From assembly GCF_030866765.1 (NCBI RefSeq), contig NZ_CP133017.1:6352001-6416000 (forward strand): a DNA stretch of 64,000 nucleotides. The letters are read 5' to 3'. Below, one piece after another: positions 1 to 8,956 of this stretch; position 1 is the stretch's first letter, and each line of letters opens with the position of its first letter. The notes below the pieces were generated by a model. That model was not told the origin of the DNA, ran no database searches, and saw only the letters and a program-made list of their open reading frames with translations. Source of the DNA: Paenibacillus silvisoli (GTDB lineage: Bacteria; Bacillota; Bacilli; Paenibacillales; Paenibacillaceae). The position numbers and the translations under genes are program-made.

Positions 1-1743
1 CGTCAACGTATTCCCGCTCCAGGTCCCGTTAAAGCCTTTTAGCTCCCATTTAATCGACGAAGCCGGGACAGTCAGCTGACGGCCGTCGTTCAGCGTGACA
101 CGAACCGGGACGGACAGCGTCTTCCCGCTCTCGAGTACGAGCGAGCTTGCATCTACGGTCATGGATGCGATCGACTCGCCGCCGATCACTTCCACGTCCA
201 GCTTGTCGCTGATTGCTCCGGATTTGACGGTGATGGACGTCTTTCCTGCCTTCGTCGCGGTAAACGTATTGCCGGCGAAGCTTCCGAGCGCCGTATCCGC
301 CTTCCATAACGGTGTCAATGAGCCTGGGTCAACCGGATTATAGTACGTATCGTATGCTTTCATCGAGTAGGAGGCTTGCTGTCCGATAAACAGGACGCTG
401 CTTCCGCTCGCTTTAATGCCCTTTAGTTGTCCTGCAGGCGCCGTCGTATAGACGCCTAGGCCGTTCGCCACCTGACGCTGCGTATCGCCGTACTCCGTCG
501 GGAATGCCAGCTGCGTGCCCGTTTCGCCCAAAGGACGCGCAACCATGGTCGTAGAGCCGCCGCCGTCCAGGTTAACGCCCTTCCAGACGCCAAGCTGCAC
601 CATCAGCTGCTGCAGCTCCGGGAGAGTTACGCCTTGGCTGCTGCCGCTGTCTTCGACCGTAATGACCAGCACCTTTTTGCCGTCTTGGGAGTAGCCGACC
701 GCCGTGCGTGCCCGGTCGGTGTTCGGGCTAATGCTGCTCGGATTACGCGAATAAGCAGCCGCCTTGCCTTGATCGACCAGAATCGTGTGACCGCCGATCA
801 GCATTTGCAGCGAAGAAGGGTCCACCTTCTGACCGGTCGATTGCGCAATCAGGTTATAGGAGGCTTGGACAGGTTGTCCGACCTGCAGATGCTCCTTCAC
901 ATATTGAGCCGCCTTGCCGTGCGTCCGCAAAATATAGCCGTCAGCCGGCACCGCGCCCGGAATCATCGCATTTTCCGCGACTTGCGTGACGACGCCGTTC
1001 TGCACGAGCACCTCCGTCGGTGTCGTGGAGCTGTCTGCCACGTCCGGACGCGACTGCGTCCAGGCGCTGGTGTAGATATACATCGCATTGGCGTGGCTAT
1101 ATGCATTATCAGGCTCCGTCTTGTACGCCGCCTTGTTGATGCCGGACAGCGCGAACGTTGAGCCGTCTCCCGCCGTTACGGCGCCTTCGAAGCCATACAT
1201 ATCGATGACCGGCTTTCGGTCCGCCGTTACGGCGAACGCGTACATTCCGGTCAGCTTGGACGGGCTCGACACGAGCGCCCCGGCCGTTACTTCGGCGCCG
1301 ATTGGGCTGCCTTTGCCGTTTGCCGTGTTGAAGTAGTCGCCGTTAACGCCCGCGACCGCACCGTTCTCGCTTACCATATTGCTTACGGAGCCTACGCTGG
1401 ATACGGAGCCTGGATTGCCGTTCATGACATCCAGCTTGACATACGGGTTCGTCAGGTCCACTTCAATGACGTGGACGCGGGAAAGCACCGCGCCTTCGCC
1501 CGGTTTGTTCATCCAAGTATAATCGACGCGTTTCGCGCCTGAAGTAATCATCTCTTCATAAATTCTCGTCAGCTGTTGCTGTGCCGCAGGATTAACCGCA
1601 GCGGAATCGCCCGCCGCCGCTGCCGCGGTCGATACAGGTCCTATAATTGTCGTAATCGGCTGTGCGAGCAGTGCCGCGCCGAGCGTCAGCGTTAACAGTT
1701 GCTTGCCGGCAAACGCCGGTCTCTTCTCTTCTATTCCTCGCAT
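1..1743 (-). CDS. Secreted phosphodiester glycosidase (NAGPA domain) protein, C-terminus cut by window edge
   Basis: The reading frame opens with ATG at 1743 after a GGAGAG site and stays open to base 1, so at least 581 residues are present and the C-terminus is missing. The N-terminus (MRGIEEKRPAFAGK then a hydrophobic stretch ending TAAAAAG) is an export signal. Residues about 60-390 carry hallmarks of the phosphodiester glycosidase family (N-acetylglucosamine-1-phosphodiester alpha-GlcNAcase type): GVNGDYFN and NLDGGGSTTMV. The part after about residue 400 looks like Ig-like beta repeats. Family members hydrolyse or bind sugar-1-phosphodiesters. The target here may be a wall polymer, given tagO and csaB in the same window, but that is inference. 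It follows the SLH protein gene on the same strand, with a strong terminator between them, so it is probably transcribed separately. Confidence 0.8.
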   Translation of the reverse strand, partial: MRGIEEKRPAFAGKQLLTLTLGAALLAQPITTIIGPVSTAAAAAGDSAAVNPAAQQQLTRIYEEMITSGAKRVDYTWMNKPGEGAVLSRVHVIEVDLTNPYVKLDVMNGNPGSVSSVGSVSNMVSENGAVAGVNGDYFNTANGKGSPIGAEVTAGALVSSPSKLTGMYAFAVTADRKPVIDMYGFEGAVTAGDGSTFALSGINKAAYKTEPDNAYSHANAMYIYTSAWTQSRPDVADSSTTPTEVLVQNGVVTQVAENAMIPGAVPADGYILRTHGKAAQYVKEHLQVGQPVQASYNLIAQSTGQKVDPSSLQMLIGGHTILVDQGKAAAYSRNPSSISPNTDRARTAVGYSQDGKKVLVITVEDSGSSQGVTLPELQQLMVQLGVWKGVNLDGGGSTTMVARPLGETGTQLAFPTEYGDTQRQVANGLGVYTTAPAGQLKGIKASGSSVLFIGQQASYSMKAYDTYYNPVDPGSLTPLWKADTALGSFAGNTFTATKAGKTSITVKSGAISDKLDVEVIGGESIASMTVDASSLVLESGKTLSVPVRVTLNDGRQLTVPASSIKWELKGFNGTWSGNTLT

Positions 1744-1850
1744 TTCTCTAGCAACTCTCCCATCCCAAATTGGTTCTCTGATGGTTAGACTATGAAACTG
1801 CTAGAAAAGTTACGTCTGATAGAAGAGTCCTATCAATCTACTTTTTCCGA

Positions 1851-1889
1851 CAAAAAAAAGCTATCCAAGTTTCTTCCACTTGGATAGCC
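1851..1889 (-). terminator. Intrinsic terminator of the 1474-aa SLH gene
   Basis: On the minus strand a perfect stem (GGCTATCCAAG / CTTGGATAGC) is followed at once by a run of eight T. It starts about 10 bases after the stop codon of the upstream gene. Confidence 0.9.
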
Positions 1890-1899
1890 TTGATTTCGA

Positions 1900-4800
1900 T
1901 TACGCATCAAGATATTCGACGTAGCCGAGAAGCCGCTTGATCATAACGGCTGCCTCCGCCCGAGTCGCTTTGTTCTTCGGTCCAAACGTGTTCGCCGTCA
2001 TGCCGCCGATAATGCCGGCTTCGACGCCCTTCGCCACATTGCCTTGCGTCCATGAGGCGATTTTGCCTTTGTCCGTGAACTTCTTCAGCAGCTCGGCGGT
2101 CGTTTGCTTCGGTACGATGCTCACGCCGGCCGCGCTGGCCGCGCGTACCATCATGGCCGCCATCTCTTCGCGGGTGATCGGACTGTTCGGCTTGAAGGAG
2201 CCGTCCGTCAGCCCCGTAACGATACCGGCTTTGCTAGCCGCCCCGATGTAGGCGGCCAGCGCCGTTGCGGTGTTGACGTCCTTGAACTTGCCTGCAGCCA
2301 TGCGGTCGCCGGGAAGGCCTAACCCTTTCGCAATGAACATGGCGAACTCGCCGCGTGTAATGGCGCCGCTCGGCGCGAAGGCTGACAGCGTTCTGCCTTC
2401 GACGATGAATTTGTTCGCGAGCAGCAGCACGTCGTTACGTGCCCAGTGCTTATTCAAGTCGGTGTAAGCAGCCGAACCTTGGACGACCGCATAGACGCCG
2501 TTCGCGCTCCTGGACTTGAAGGTAATGACGGATTGGCCGCTCGTATTCGTTACCTGCGTCGGTACGTAGGAGACGCTGTTCGATTCCGGATCCAGCCATA
2601 CGGCAGCTGTCTGCTTGCCGATTAGGGTGGCATTCACATTAATCTTCGTTGTGAGCGCGCTATTGATCGATTCGACGGCTTTCGTTTGACCGTAGCTCGT
2701 TACGGCCAGTTGAATGCTCACCGGGTTCACCAGTGTTTGCGCGCGTGCTCCGCTCAGCTGCGTATTTAGCGTCCTTGCGAGCGATCCGGCACTCGTATCA
2801 ATGGACACGATCAGCTGTCCAACCGCGCTTGCGGAATTCATCATTTGCCCGAGCTGCGCGTAATTGAGCGCGCCGAGCGAAATTTCAAACGTGACCGACT
2901 TGTAGACGATCGCGATAGATGCATTGGAAGTCGCTTTCTTCGTCGCTTCCATCGCGCCGAGCGGAAGCGCGACGACCGCCGCTTTTTCCGTGTCCGGTAC
3001 GGTGAACACGACGCGCGGGACGGTGCCTGCTATTTTACGAATGGCACTGAACGCTGCCGTTACTTTCTCCGAAGAGAGCGCGAATTGATTAACTGCCGCT
3101 CCCGCAGGGGATACGACCGATGAAGTGGTCGCGACCGCCACTTTAATCTCCAGGCCTCCGCCTGTCGCCGATTTATAGTCGCTGTCGGAAGCATCGTCCC
3201 ACGTCGTCTGATTCGCGACATTGGAATCGGTAAAGGATGCCGCTTGCGCCCCGGATGCCGAGCGAATCGCGACTCCCGTATTGCTGTAGCTGGCTTTGAC
3301 TGCATCGCCAATGCTTACCGGCGTGTATAGGGTGAGCACAAGCGAAGTGCCTTTAAACGTTGCCGTAGCGACAGGGCGGGAGACGTTATTGACTTTGATG
3401 CCGAACTGCGACGTGTTCGGCAGGTATGCCGTATCCAGCGACTCGGCGAATGTAATCGTCACTTCTTTGCCTTTGGCTACGATACCGTTCAATGTTAGCG
3501 TCGTCGTTGACCCGCTTCCGTTTGCCCGCATAGCACTGAATGTAGGAGCAGCATTGCCGCTGAGATCGGCAACCCCCGTTGAGCCGCTTTGATAGGATAC
3601 GAGCACAACATCGCTTTGGGCGACTGCCGACGATAACGTCAAAATAACTTGGCTGCCGCTGACCGCTACATAGGATACCTGTCTTATTGTTCCGTTTACG
3701 GTGACGTAATAGGCCGACGCAGACGGCACCTGCGTCTGTTTTAGCGTTTCACTATAAGTAAGCGTTACGAGCGAGCCTTGAGCCGTTACGCTTTGCAGGA
3801 CCGGCGCCAGTGCGTCGAGACCGTTCTGAATGGAGAATGAACTGAAAGATGTGAGCGTATTGTTAGCCAAATCCCGCAGCGGGTACGATGACCCCGTATA
3901 GGACAGCCTCACCATTTGCCCCGTTGCCACTGGGCTGCCGCTGAAAGTCAGATATGCGGTAGTCCCAGATCCGCTGAGCTGTGCGATGGTTCGGGTCGTC
4001 CCGTCAACATTGAGCGTGAATTGCAAGTAGGCATTGGACGGAATGGCAGCCAGCTCTTCGCTAAACGTCAATACAATCGTATTCCCGCTGACCGAGCCGG
4101 TAAGCAGCCATGGCGATATGGCATCCGGCGCATTCGTTACATCCAGATTAGAGAAGTCGGCAACGAGCGTACCGGATAGATCCTTTAGCGGGCTCGCCCC
4201 GGGCGTATAGGAAACTTTGATGGCTTGTCCGCTTGAAACGCTCGTCTGCAACGTAAGCGTCACGGTTTGGCCCTTAATCTGAATGCCGGTTACGATCCTA
4301 ACAACGCCGCCAGCAAGGACGTAGAAGTTTGCCGGATAAGGCGTCGAGCTCACGCCTTCGTTCAAATTTTTATTGAACGTGAGCTTGATTTGCGTATTGG
4401 ACAGCAGTTCCGCCTTCGTAACGACAGGCGCTCCGCCTGAATTCAATGCCGTTCTAAACGTCCATTGATATTGGTTCAGAATGCCGTCGAAGGCGTTCCC
4501 GGCCAAATCGGTAATGGCGCCTTGGGCAATTTCGACATAATAATTCGCGTATGCCGCTAACTCGCCCTTAACCGAAATCAACAGCCGTCTATTATTGTCG
4601 GGATCGATTAAGAAGGATGTCGCAACGGCTGAATTCGAGCCGCCGGATACTCGTTTGACGACAATCGCCGCCGGGTTATCCGTAGCCAGCATGATCGGTT
4701 CATTGAATATAGCCTCGAAGTCGGCCCCCAGCGTAGCAATATCTACGGCTGCGTTGCTAGGCGTTTGGGTCACGATGGCAGGCTTCGTACTATCGGATGT

Positions 4801-6324
4801 TACCGTGAAACGCCATGCGCTCGCTCCGGATAAGCCGGCAAAATTGTTCCCTTTCGCATCGGAGAACGCTTGGCCGCCTATTTCTACATAGTAACTCTGG
4901 TTGTTCGTGTAGCTTTTGCTGCTGTCCGACACGACAATCTTCGACGTTCCACCGCCGCTAACTTTAGAGGAAGTGACCGGTATGCTCGTAAACACGGAGC
5001 CGCTTGTCGCGTTACGAATGGTGATGCTTCCCGTGCCCGGATATACCGGCTCGCTGAAATTCATCTCCAGGTTGACGGTTGTTGCCGACTGCGTGCCGAG
5101 CGGCTTGCGCTCATCCAGCAGGGTAGGAGGTGTTGTATCGTTACCCGGATCGGTGAAGAAGTTCCAGGTTGTCGCATCCGATATGCCCTGGTACTGCTTG
5201 TTTGAATTTACCGCGTCAACGAAGGCGCCGGCATCGATCAGAATATAGAAGCCCGTATTCGGCGCCAGGTCGCTTGGCGGATTAATAATAACCGAGTTGC
5301 CGCTAGGTCCGACCGTGACACTTGGAGAATTAACGCTAATCGGCTGGACGGTGCTATTATCGGAAATTTTGTTGATGCGAATATAGCCTGAATTTGCTTT
5401 GACCGCACCTGGAAAAGTCAAATAAAAGTTTGAGTTGACGCTCACGGCAAACGCATTGTCGGAAGGCTCGAAGACGGCAGCTCCCAGAGGAGGTGCGCTT
5501 GTCGAAAAGCGCCATACTGTCGAACCAATGCCGGCAAAATTATTGCCTGCCGCGTCTTGGAACGCGCCGCTTGGTACGTTGACCTCATACGTGCTGCTTC
5601 CTTGCAATGCGCCCGGCAGTGTTACAACAATCGTACCGCTCGGGCTGCCGCTGCCGGTTACGCCAACAGAATTAACGCTAATGGATTGCGCATCCGCAGG
5701 CTGACTTATGTTGGAGATCGTAATATTTCCGCTTGCCGCATAAACCGGTTCATTGAACACCATCGTCAACGACGTGCCTACCCCTGCCCCCGTTGAGCCG
5801 TTAGCCGGCGATAACGCGTTCGGATTAGCCGATAATGCCGGGGCTGTCGTATCAATCGCAGGGACGGTCGTAAATACCCATCCTGTCGCGCTTGTCAGCC
5901 CAGCGAAGCTGTTGTTGTTGTCGTTGACGAAAGCGCCTGCATCGATCGTGACATAATAGCTTGTATTCAGCGCAAAGCTGCTGTTCGGCGTGATCGTCAC
6001 GATATTTCGGTTCGTTCCCGTACCGACCGATACTTTGCCGTCGGTTTCCACGACGTACGATTCGAACAGCTGGTTGTCGAGCTGCCTGCGAATCTGTATC
6101 GTCGCGGAGCCAGTGCCTTTTCTTACGTTCTCGTCAAAAGCTAGAATGAGCTTGGCGTTCACCGCTACATTCGTCGCTTGCAAAGACGGCGAGAGACTTG
6201 AAATGACCGGTCCGCTGGCGGCTGCCGACACTTTCGAAGGGATTACCGCAAATCCCCCTATGGCGAACTGTATAACTAATAGTGCTGCTGCTAAACATGA
6301 TATCCATCTACGATTTCGGATCAA
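1900..6324 (-). CDS. Large SLH-anchored surface protein with SbsA-type Ig and SwmB-like repeats
   Basis: This 1474-residue exported protein starts at TTG 6324, preceded by TGGGGAG with a 9-base gap; no nearer ATG exists. A signal peptide (IRNRRWISCLAAALLVIQF ... VSAA) ends near residue 36. Residues about 37-630 form five SbsA/Big_5-type Ig-like repeats, each closing with YYV(T/E)I-x-GAF and W-x-F-(T/R)T. Residues about 635-1040 form four to five SwmB-like repeats with VTLTY-type strands and SYTxG motifs. A less clear domain follows, then three C-terminal SLH modules (about 1285-1474) with TRGEFA, TREEMAA and TRAEAAV. SLH modules bind the pyruvylated secondary wall polymer, so the protein should sit on the outer wall. 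There are no catalytic motifs, so a structural or adhesive role is inferred. Confidence 0.85.
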   Translation of the reverse strand: MIRNRRWISCLAAALLVIQFAIGGFAVIPSKVSAAASGPVISSLSPSLQATNVAVNAKLILAFDENVRKGTGSATIQIRRQLDNQLFESYVVETDGKVSVGTGTNRNIVTITPNSSFALNTSYYVTIDAGAFVNDNNNSFAGLTSATGWVFTTVPAIDTTAPALSANPNALSPANGSTGAGVGTSLTMVFNEPVYAASGNITISNISQPADAQSISVNSVGVTGSGSPSGTIVVTLPGALQGSSTYEVNVPSGAFQDAAGNNFAGIGSTVWRFSTSAPPLGAAVFEPSDNAFAVSVNSNFYLTFPGAVKANSGYIRINKISDNSTVQPISVNSPSVTVGPSGNSVIINPPSDLAPNTGFYILIDAGAFVDAVNSNKQYQGISDATTWNFFTDPGNDTTPPTLLDERKPLGTQSATTVNLEMNFSEPVYPGTGSITIRNATSGSVFTSIPVTSSKVSGGGTSKIVVSDSSKSYTNNQSYYVEIGGQAFSDAKGNNFAGLSGASAWRFTVTSDSTKPAIVTQTPSNAAVDIATLGADFEAIFNEPIMLATDNPAAIVVKRVSGGSNSAVATSFLIDPDNNRRLLISVKGELAAYANYYVEIAQGAITDLAGNAFDGILNQYQWTFRTALNSGGAPVVTKAELLSNTQIKLTFNKNLNEGVSSTPYPANFYVLAGGVVRIVTGIQIKGQTVTLTLQTSVSSGQAIKVSYTPGASPLKDLSGTLVADFSNLDVTNAPDAISPWLLTGSVSGNTIVLTFSEELAAIPSNAYLQFTLNVDGTTRTIAQLSGSGTTAYLTFSGSPVATGQMVRLSYTGSSYPLRDLANNTLTSFSSFSIQNGLDALAPVLQSVTAQGSLVTLTYSETLKQTQVPSASAYYVTVNGTIRQVSYVAVSGSQVILTLSSAVAQSDVVLVSYQSGSTGVADLSGNAAPTFSAMRANGSGSTTTLTLNGIVAKGKEVTITFAESLDTAYLPNTSQFGIKVNNVSRPVATATFKGTSLVLTLYTPVSIGDAVKASYSNTGVAIRSASGAQAASFTDSNVANQTTWDDASDSDYKSATGGGLEIKVAVATTSSVVSPAGAAVNQFALSSEKVTAAFSAIRKIAGTVPRVVFTVPDTEKAAVVALPLGAMEATKKATSNASIAIVYKSVTFEISLGALNYAQLGQMMNSASAVGQLIVSIDTSAGSLARTLNTQLSGARAQTLVNPVSIQLAVTSYGQTKAVESINSALTTKINVNATLIGKQTAAVWLDPESNSVSYVPTQVTNTSGQSVITFKSRSANGVYAVVQGSAAYTDLNKHWARNDVLLLANKFIVEGRTLSAFAPSGAITRGEFAMFIAKGLGLPGDRMAAGKFKDVNTATALAAYIGAASKAGIVTGLTDGSFKPNSPITREEMAAMMVRAASAAGVSIVPKQTTAELLKKFTDKGKIASWTQGNVAKGVEAGIIGGMTANTFGPKNKATRAEAAVMIKRLLGYVEYLDA

Positions 6325-6416
6325 TAATATTCACTCCCCAATAAATGACACACGTGTACTATATTTTTCGGCTCGGCGCGGATTGAAATGAAGGTTTTTC
6401 CTGCAAAAATATGCAC

Positions 6417-6448
6417 GAAAAAAACCGCCCCCTGTCGGGGGCGGTTTG
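6417..6448 (-). terminator. Terminator after metK
   Basis: On the minus strand AAACCGCCCCC / GGGGGCGGTTT pair around a short loop and run into TTTTTTT. It lies just downstream of the metK stop. Confidence 0.92.
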
Positions 6449-6463
6449 CGTTTGAGTCGAATA

Positions 6464-7669
6464 TTAGCGCAGGGCGTCAGCTTTCAACTGCTCTGCTTTG
6501 TCCACGCGTTCCCATGGCACATCCAGGTCCGTACGGCCGAAGTGACCGTATGCCGCTGTTTTGCTATAGATCGGACGACGAAGATCAAGCATTTTGATGA
6601 TGCCTGCAGGACGAAGATCGAAGTTCTTCTGAATCACTTCAACAAGCACTTCTTCTTCCACTTTGCCTGTACCGTAAGTGTCCACGTTGATGGAAACCGG
6701 ATTTGCTACGCCGATCGCGTAAGCAAGCTGGATTTCGCACTTGTCTGCAAGACCTGCTGCAACGATGTTTTTCGCTACATAACGCGCTGCATACGCTGCG
6801 GAACGGTCAACTTTTGTCGGATCCTTACCGGAGAAAGCACCGCCGCCGTGTCGAGCGTAACCGCCGTACGTATCAACGATGATTTTACGGCCAGTCAGAC
6901 CGGCATCGCCTTGAGGACCGCCGATTACGAAACGGCCTGTCGGGTTAATGAAGTATTTGGTTTCTGCATCCAGCCATTCAGCTGGAACGACAGGTGCGAT
7001 AACGTGTTCGCGGATGTCCGCTTGAATTTGCTCAAGCGTTACTTCTTCCGCGTGTTGTGTCGAAACAACGATCGCGTCTACACGCTTCGGCTTGCCATCG
7101 ATGTACTCGATCGTAACTTGCGTTTTTCCGTCCGGACGCAGGTATTCCAGCGTACCGTTCTTGCGCACTTCCGCCAGACGACGGGAAATGCGGTGAGCAA
7201 GCGCGATTGGAAGCGGCATAAGCTCAGGCGTTTCGTTCGATGCGAAGCCGAACATCAAGCCTTGGTCGCCAGCGCCGATATCCGGGTTTTCTTGATGAAC
7301 GTTCTCTACGCCTTCACGCGTTTCAAGCGCAGCGTTAACGCCTTGCGCGATGTCCGCGGATTGCTCGTTAAGCGATGTAAGAACCGCACAAGTGCTGTAG
7401 TCGAAGCCATACTTCGCGCGTGTGTAGCCGATCTCTTTAACCGTACGGCGTACGATTGCAGGAATATCGACATAATCCGCTTTACTGCTGATCTCGCCGA
7501 TAACAAGCACCAAGCCTGTTGCTACGGAAACTTCGCACGCTACGCGCGCATAAGGGTCAACCTCTAGAAAAGCATCCAATACCGCGTCAGAAATCTGATC
7601 GCAAATTTTGTCGGGATGGCCTTCCGTGACCGATTCCGATGTGAACAAATGACGTCCTTTAAGTGACAT
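6464..7669 (-). CDS. metK: S-adenosylmethionine synthetase
   Basis: MetK condenses methionine and ATP into S-adenosylmethionine in the cytoplasm, releasing phosphate and pyrophosphate. The 401-residue length is standard. Visible signatures are [17 protein letters not shown] at the N-terminus (ATP-site His), [10 protein letters not shown] (family signature 1) and [16 protein letters not shown] (signature 2, phosphate-binding loop). The start is ATG 7669 after AGGAGG with a 10-base gap. It is a single-gene unit: a terminator follows it and its own promoter lies upstream. No S-box (SAM-I) leader can be seen, which is noteworthy because metK is often S-box controlled in Bacillales. Confidence 0.98.
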   Translation of the reverse strand: MSLKGRHLFTSESVTEGHPDKICDQISDAVLDAFLEVDPYARVACEVSVATGLVLVIGEISSKADYVDIPAIVRRTVKEIGYTRAKYGFDYSTCAVLTSLNEQSADIAQGVNAALETREGVENVHQENPDIGAGDQGLMFGFASNETPELMPLPIALAHRISRRLAEVRKNGTLEYLRPDGKTQVTIEYIDGKPKRVDAIVVSTQHAEEVTLEQIQADIREHVIAPVVPAEWLDAETKYFINPTGRFVIGGPQGDAGLTGRKIIVDTYGGYARHGGGAFSGKDPTKVDRSAAYAARYVAKNIVAAGLADKCEIQLAYAIGVANPVSINVDTYGTGKVEEEVLVEVIQKNFDLRPAGIIKMLDLRRPIYSKTAAYGHFGRTDLDVPWERVDKAEQLKADALR

Positions 7670-7769
7670 CTAATCTCAACCTCCTACAGCTTTCAAATAA
7701 CTAAGTATGATGAATAACATGCACAAAATGCTGGGACTCTATAAAGAAAATCGACTTCCCAAAGGAATT

Positions 7770-7798
7770 TATATATACGCCCAACGTTCTGATTTCAA
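7770..7798 (-). promoter_or_regulatory. Proximal metK promoter
   Basis: TTGAAA (7793-7798), a 17-base spacer and TATATA (7770-7775) on the minus strand. It lies downstream of the leader terminator and so would drive metK directly, with a leader of about 95 bases. Confidence 0.55.
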
Positions 7799-7836
7799 AA
7801 AATGAACCTTTCCCGACTATTCAGCTCGGAAAAGGT
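7797..7836 (-). terminator. Terminator between the SASP gene and metK
   Basis: On the minus strand an 11-bp stem (ACCTTTTCCGA / TCGGGAAAGGT, one G-T pair) with a 9-base loop is followed by TCATTTTTT. It most simply ends the spore-protein transcript, but it also lies downstream of the promoter at 7862-7890 and could attenuate it. Confidence 0.75.
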
Positions 7837-7861
7837 CTCATGAATAACTCTCTAAAACAGT

Positions 7862-7890
7862 ATGATACCGAAGATGTCGCTTTGTGTCAA
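7862..7890 (-). promoter_or_regulatory. Near-consensus promoter upstream of the metK leader terminator
   Basis: TTGACA (7885-7890), a 17-base spacer and TATCAT (7862-7867) on the minus strand. A transcript from here would meet the terminator at 7797-7836 within about 20 bases. Confidence 0.6.
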
Positions 7891-7909
7891 TGGTTATAGA
7901 CGGTGCTAA

Positions 7910-8185
7910 TTACTGCATTCCTTTAAGCACTTGCTCTGCTCGTTGGACGAGCATTCTTGTCATATTGCCGCCGACAAAACCAACGTCTCTTGTCGCAAGC
8001 TGCGACCAATTGACATGCCCGCCACTTGCGCTTCCCGTCCCGCCAAGCTCACCGGCGAACTCCGTGTCTCCTTCACCCGCGGCAATTCCTCCAGTCATTA
8101 AACCAAGCTCGGCTGCAATTTCGTACTTCATTTGATTGAGCGCTTGTGCACATTCCGGAACGACCTTGCGATTGCTTCTCGACAT
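7910..8185 (-). CDS. Alpha/beta-type small acid-soluble spore protein with internal insertion
   Basis: SASPs coat and protect spore DNA and are degraded by the GPR protease at germination. The family core is visible: VVPECAQALNQMKYEIAAE (DNA-binding helix 1 with the GPR-type E-I-A site) and GGNMTRMLVQRAEQ (helix 2). The best start is ATG 8185 (MSRSNRK), 11 bases after AGGAGG. A GTG at 8197 in the same frame overlaps that ribosome site and is unlikely. The product is 91 residues, against about 70 for typical family members. The excess is a Gly-rich segment between the two helices (roughly residues 35-60). Expression in the forespore under sigma-G is expected from the family, but no convincing sigma-G promoter was found. 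Confidence 0.9.
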   Translation of the reverse strand: MSRSNRKVVPECAQALNQMKYEIAAELGLMTGGIAAGEGDTEFAGELGGTGSASGGHVNWSQLATRDVGFVGGNMTRMLVQRAEQVLKGMQ

Positions 8186-8277
8186 GTTGTTAAGCACCTC
8201 CTGATGGGATGCTTCTAGTGTGTGCCGGGACGCATCGTTCGAAGCGGCTAAGTTGTTGTCAGTTCGGGTAAAAATAA

Positions 8278-8835
8278 CTATTGCTGCGCTTGAAACTCAT
8301 ATTGTCCACGAACAAGCACGGTTAGTCCCGTCTTCTGGCCAGTCTGCGCCGTTACGCCACGGCCGCCGCGCGGGAACAAAATAAGATGATTGTTCGGTAC
8401 GTCGTATCCACTCTTAATATCTTTTCCGTCCGTCAGGTCGGAAATCCCGTTGCTATCTCCGCTGTAAGCCATCGCTTTGCCTGCCCGAACGATAAACTCC
8501 GCACCGTCTTTGGCAATGAGCCGTTTTCCGACAGGAACCGTAACGACTTCAACTTGCTGTGAACCGCCGCCGCTTTGCTCCATTTCAGCACGGAACGCAT
8601 CGAGCATGTCTTGAATTTCTTTTACGCCGCTGCCGCTTTGGCCGGTCTGCTTAGCCAGCTCTGCCTTCACCAGGTCGGCAACTTGTTTATCAATGTAGCT
8701 CTTCGTAACGACAGGGTCGTTTGCCGAGCCGGGAATAACTGTAGTTTCTGCTTCGCTTGACCATTTCGTACCAACCCAGACGACGATTCCAATTGCAAGA
8801 ATAGAAGTTGCTAATTTCAAGCCTTTCGATTTCAA
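8278..8835 (-). CDS. Membrane-anchored extracytoplasmic protein of unknown function
   Basis: I do not recognise a named family. The start is set by AAGGAGG followed after 9 bases by TTG 8835, giving 185 residues beginning LKSKGLKLATS; an ATG further upstream (8874) would put the ribosome site inside the gene. A single transmembrane segment (about residues 6-24) is followed by a helical, probably coiled-coil stretch (ITKSYIDKQVADLVKAELAK region) with a GSG linker. A C-terminal beta-rich domain (about 100-180) contains VGKRLIAKDGAEFIVRAGKA and HLILFPRGGRG. The protein probably faces the wall. It lies between the terminator of the 844-aa secreted protein gene and the SASP gene. Confidence 0.75.
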   Translation of the reverse strand: MKSKGLKLATSILAIGIVVWVGTKWSSEAETTVIPGSANDPVVTKSYIDKQVADLVKAELAKQTGQSGSGVKEIQDMLDAFRAEMEQSGGGSQQVEVVTVPVGKRLIAKDGAEFIVRAGKAMAYSGDSNGISDLTDGKDIKSGYDVPNNHLILFPRGGRGVTAQTGQKTGLTVLVRGQYEFQAQQ

Positions 8836-8911
8836 GGAAAAAATCCTCCTTACCGTATGTACTCCATCTAGCATACTTGAAATCTATCATAAGTTCTACC
8901 ATTTCATAATA

Positions 8912-8939
8912 AGAAGAGCCAGATTGGTTCATCTGGCTC
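8912..8939 (-). terminator. Terminator after the 844-aa secreted protein gene
   Basis: On the minus strand GGAGCCAGAT / ATCTGGCTC pair with a 6-base loop, followed by a T-rich tail (TTCTTATT). Confidence 0.8.
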
Positions 8940-8956
8940 CATTCGTTCTATACAAT

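Noticed and set aside
6446..7567. 373-residue plus-strand open frame
   Set aside because: Entirely opposite metK and without any recognisable domain.
7680..7900. SAM-I (S-box) riboswitch before metK
   Set aside because: I looked for the S-box core (AAGAG ... GGAGGGA-type sequence) on the minus strand and did not find it; only promoters and one terminator are visible.
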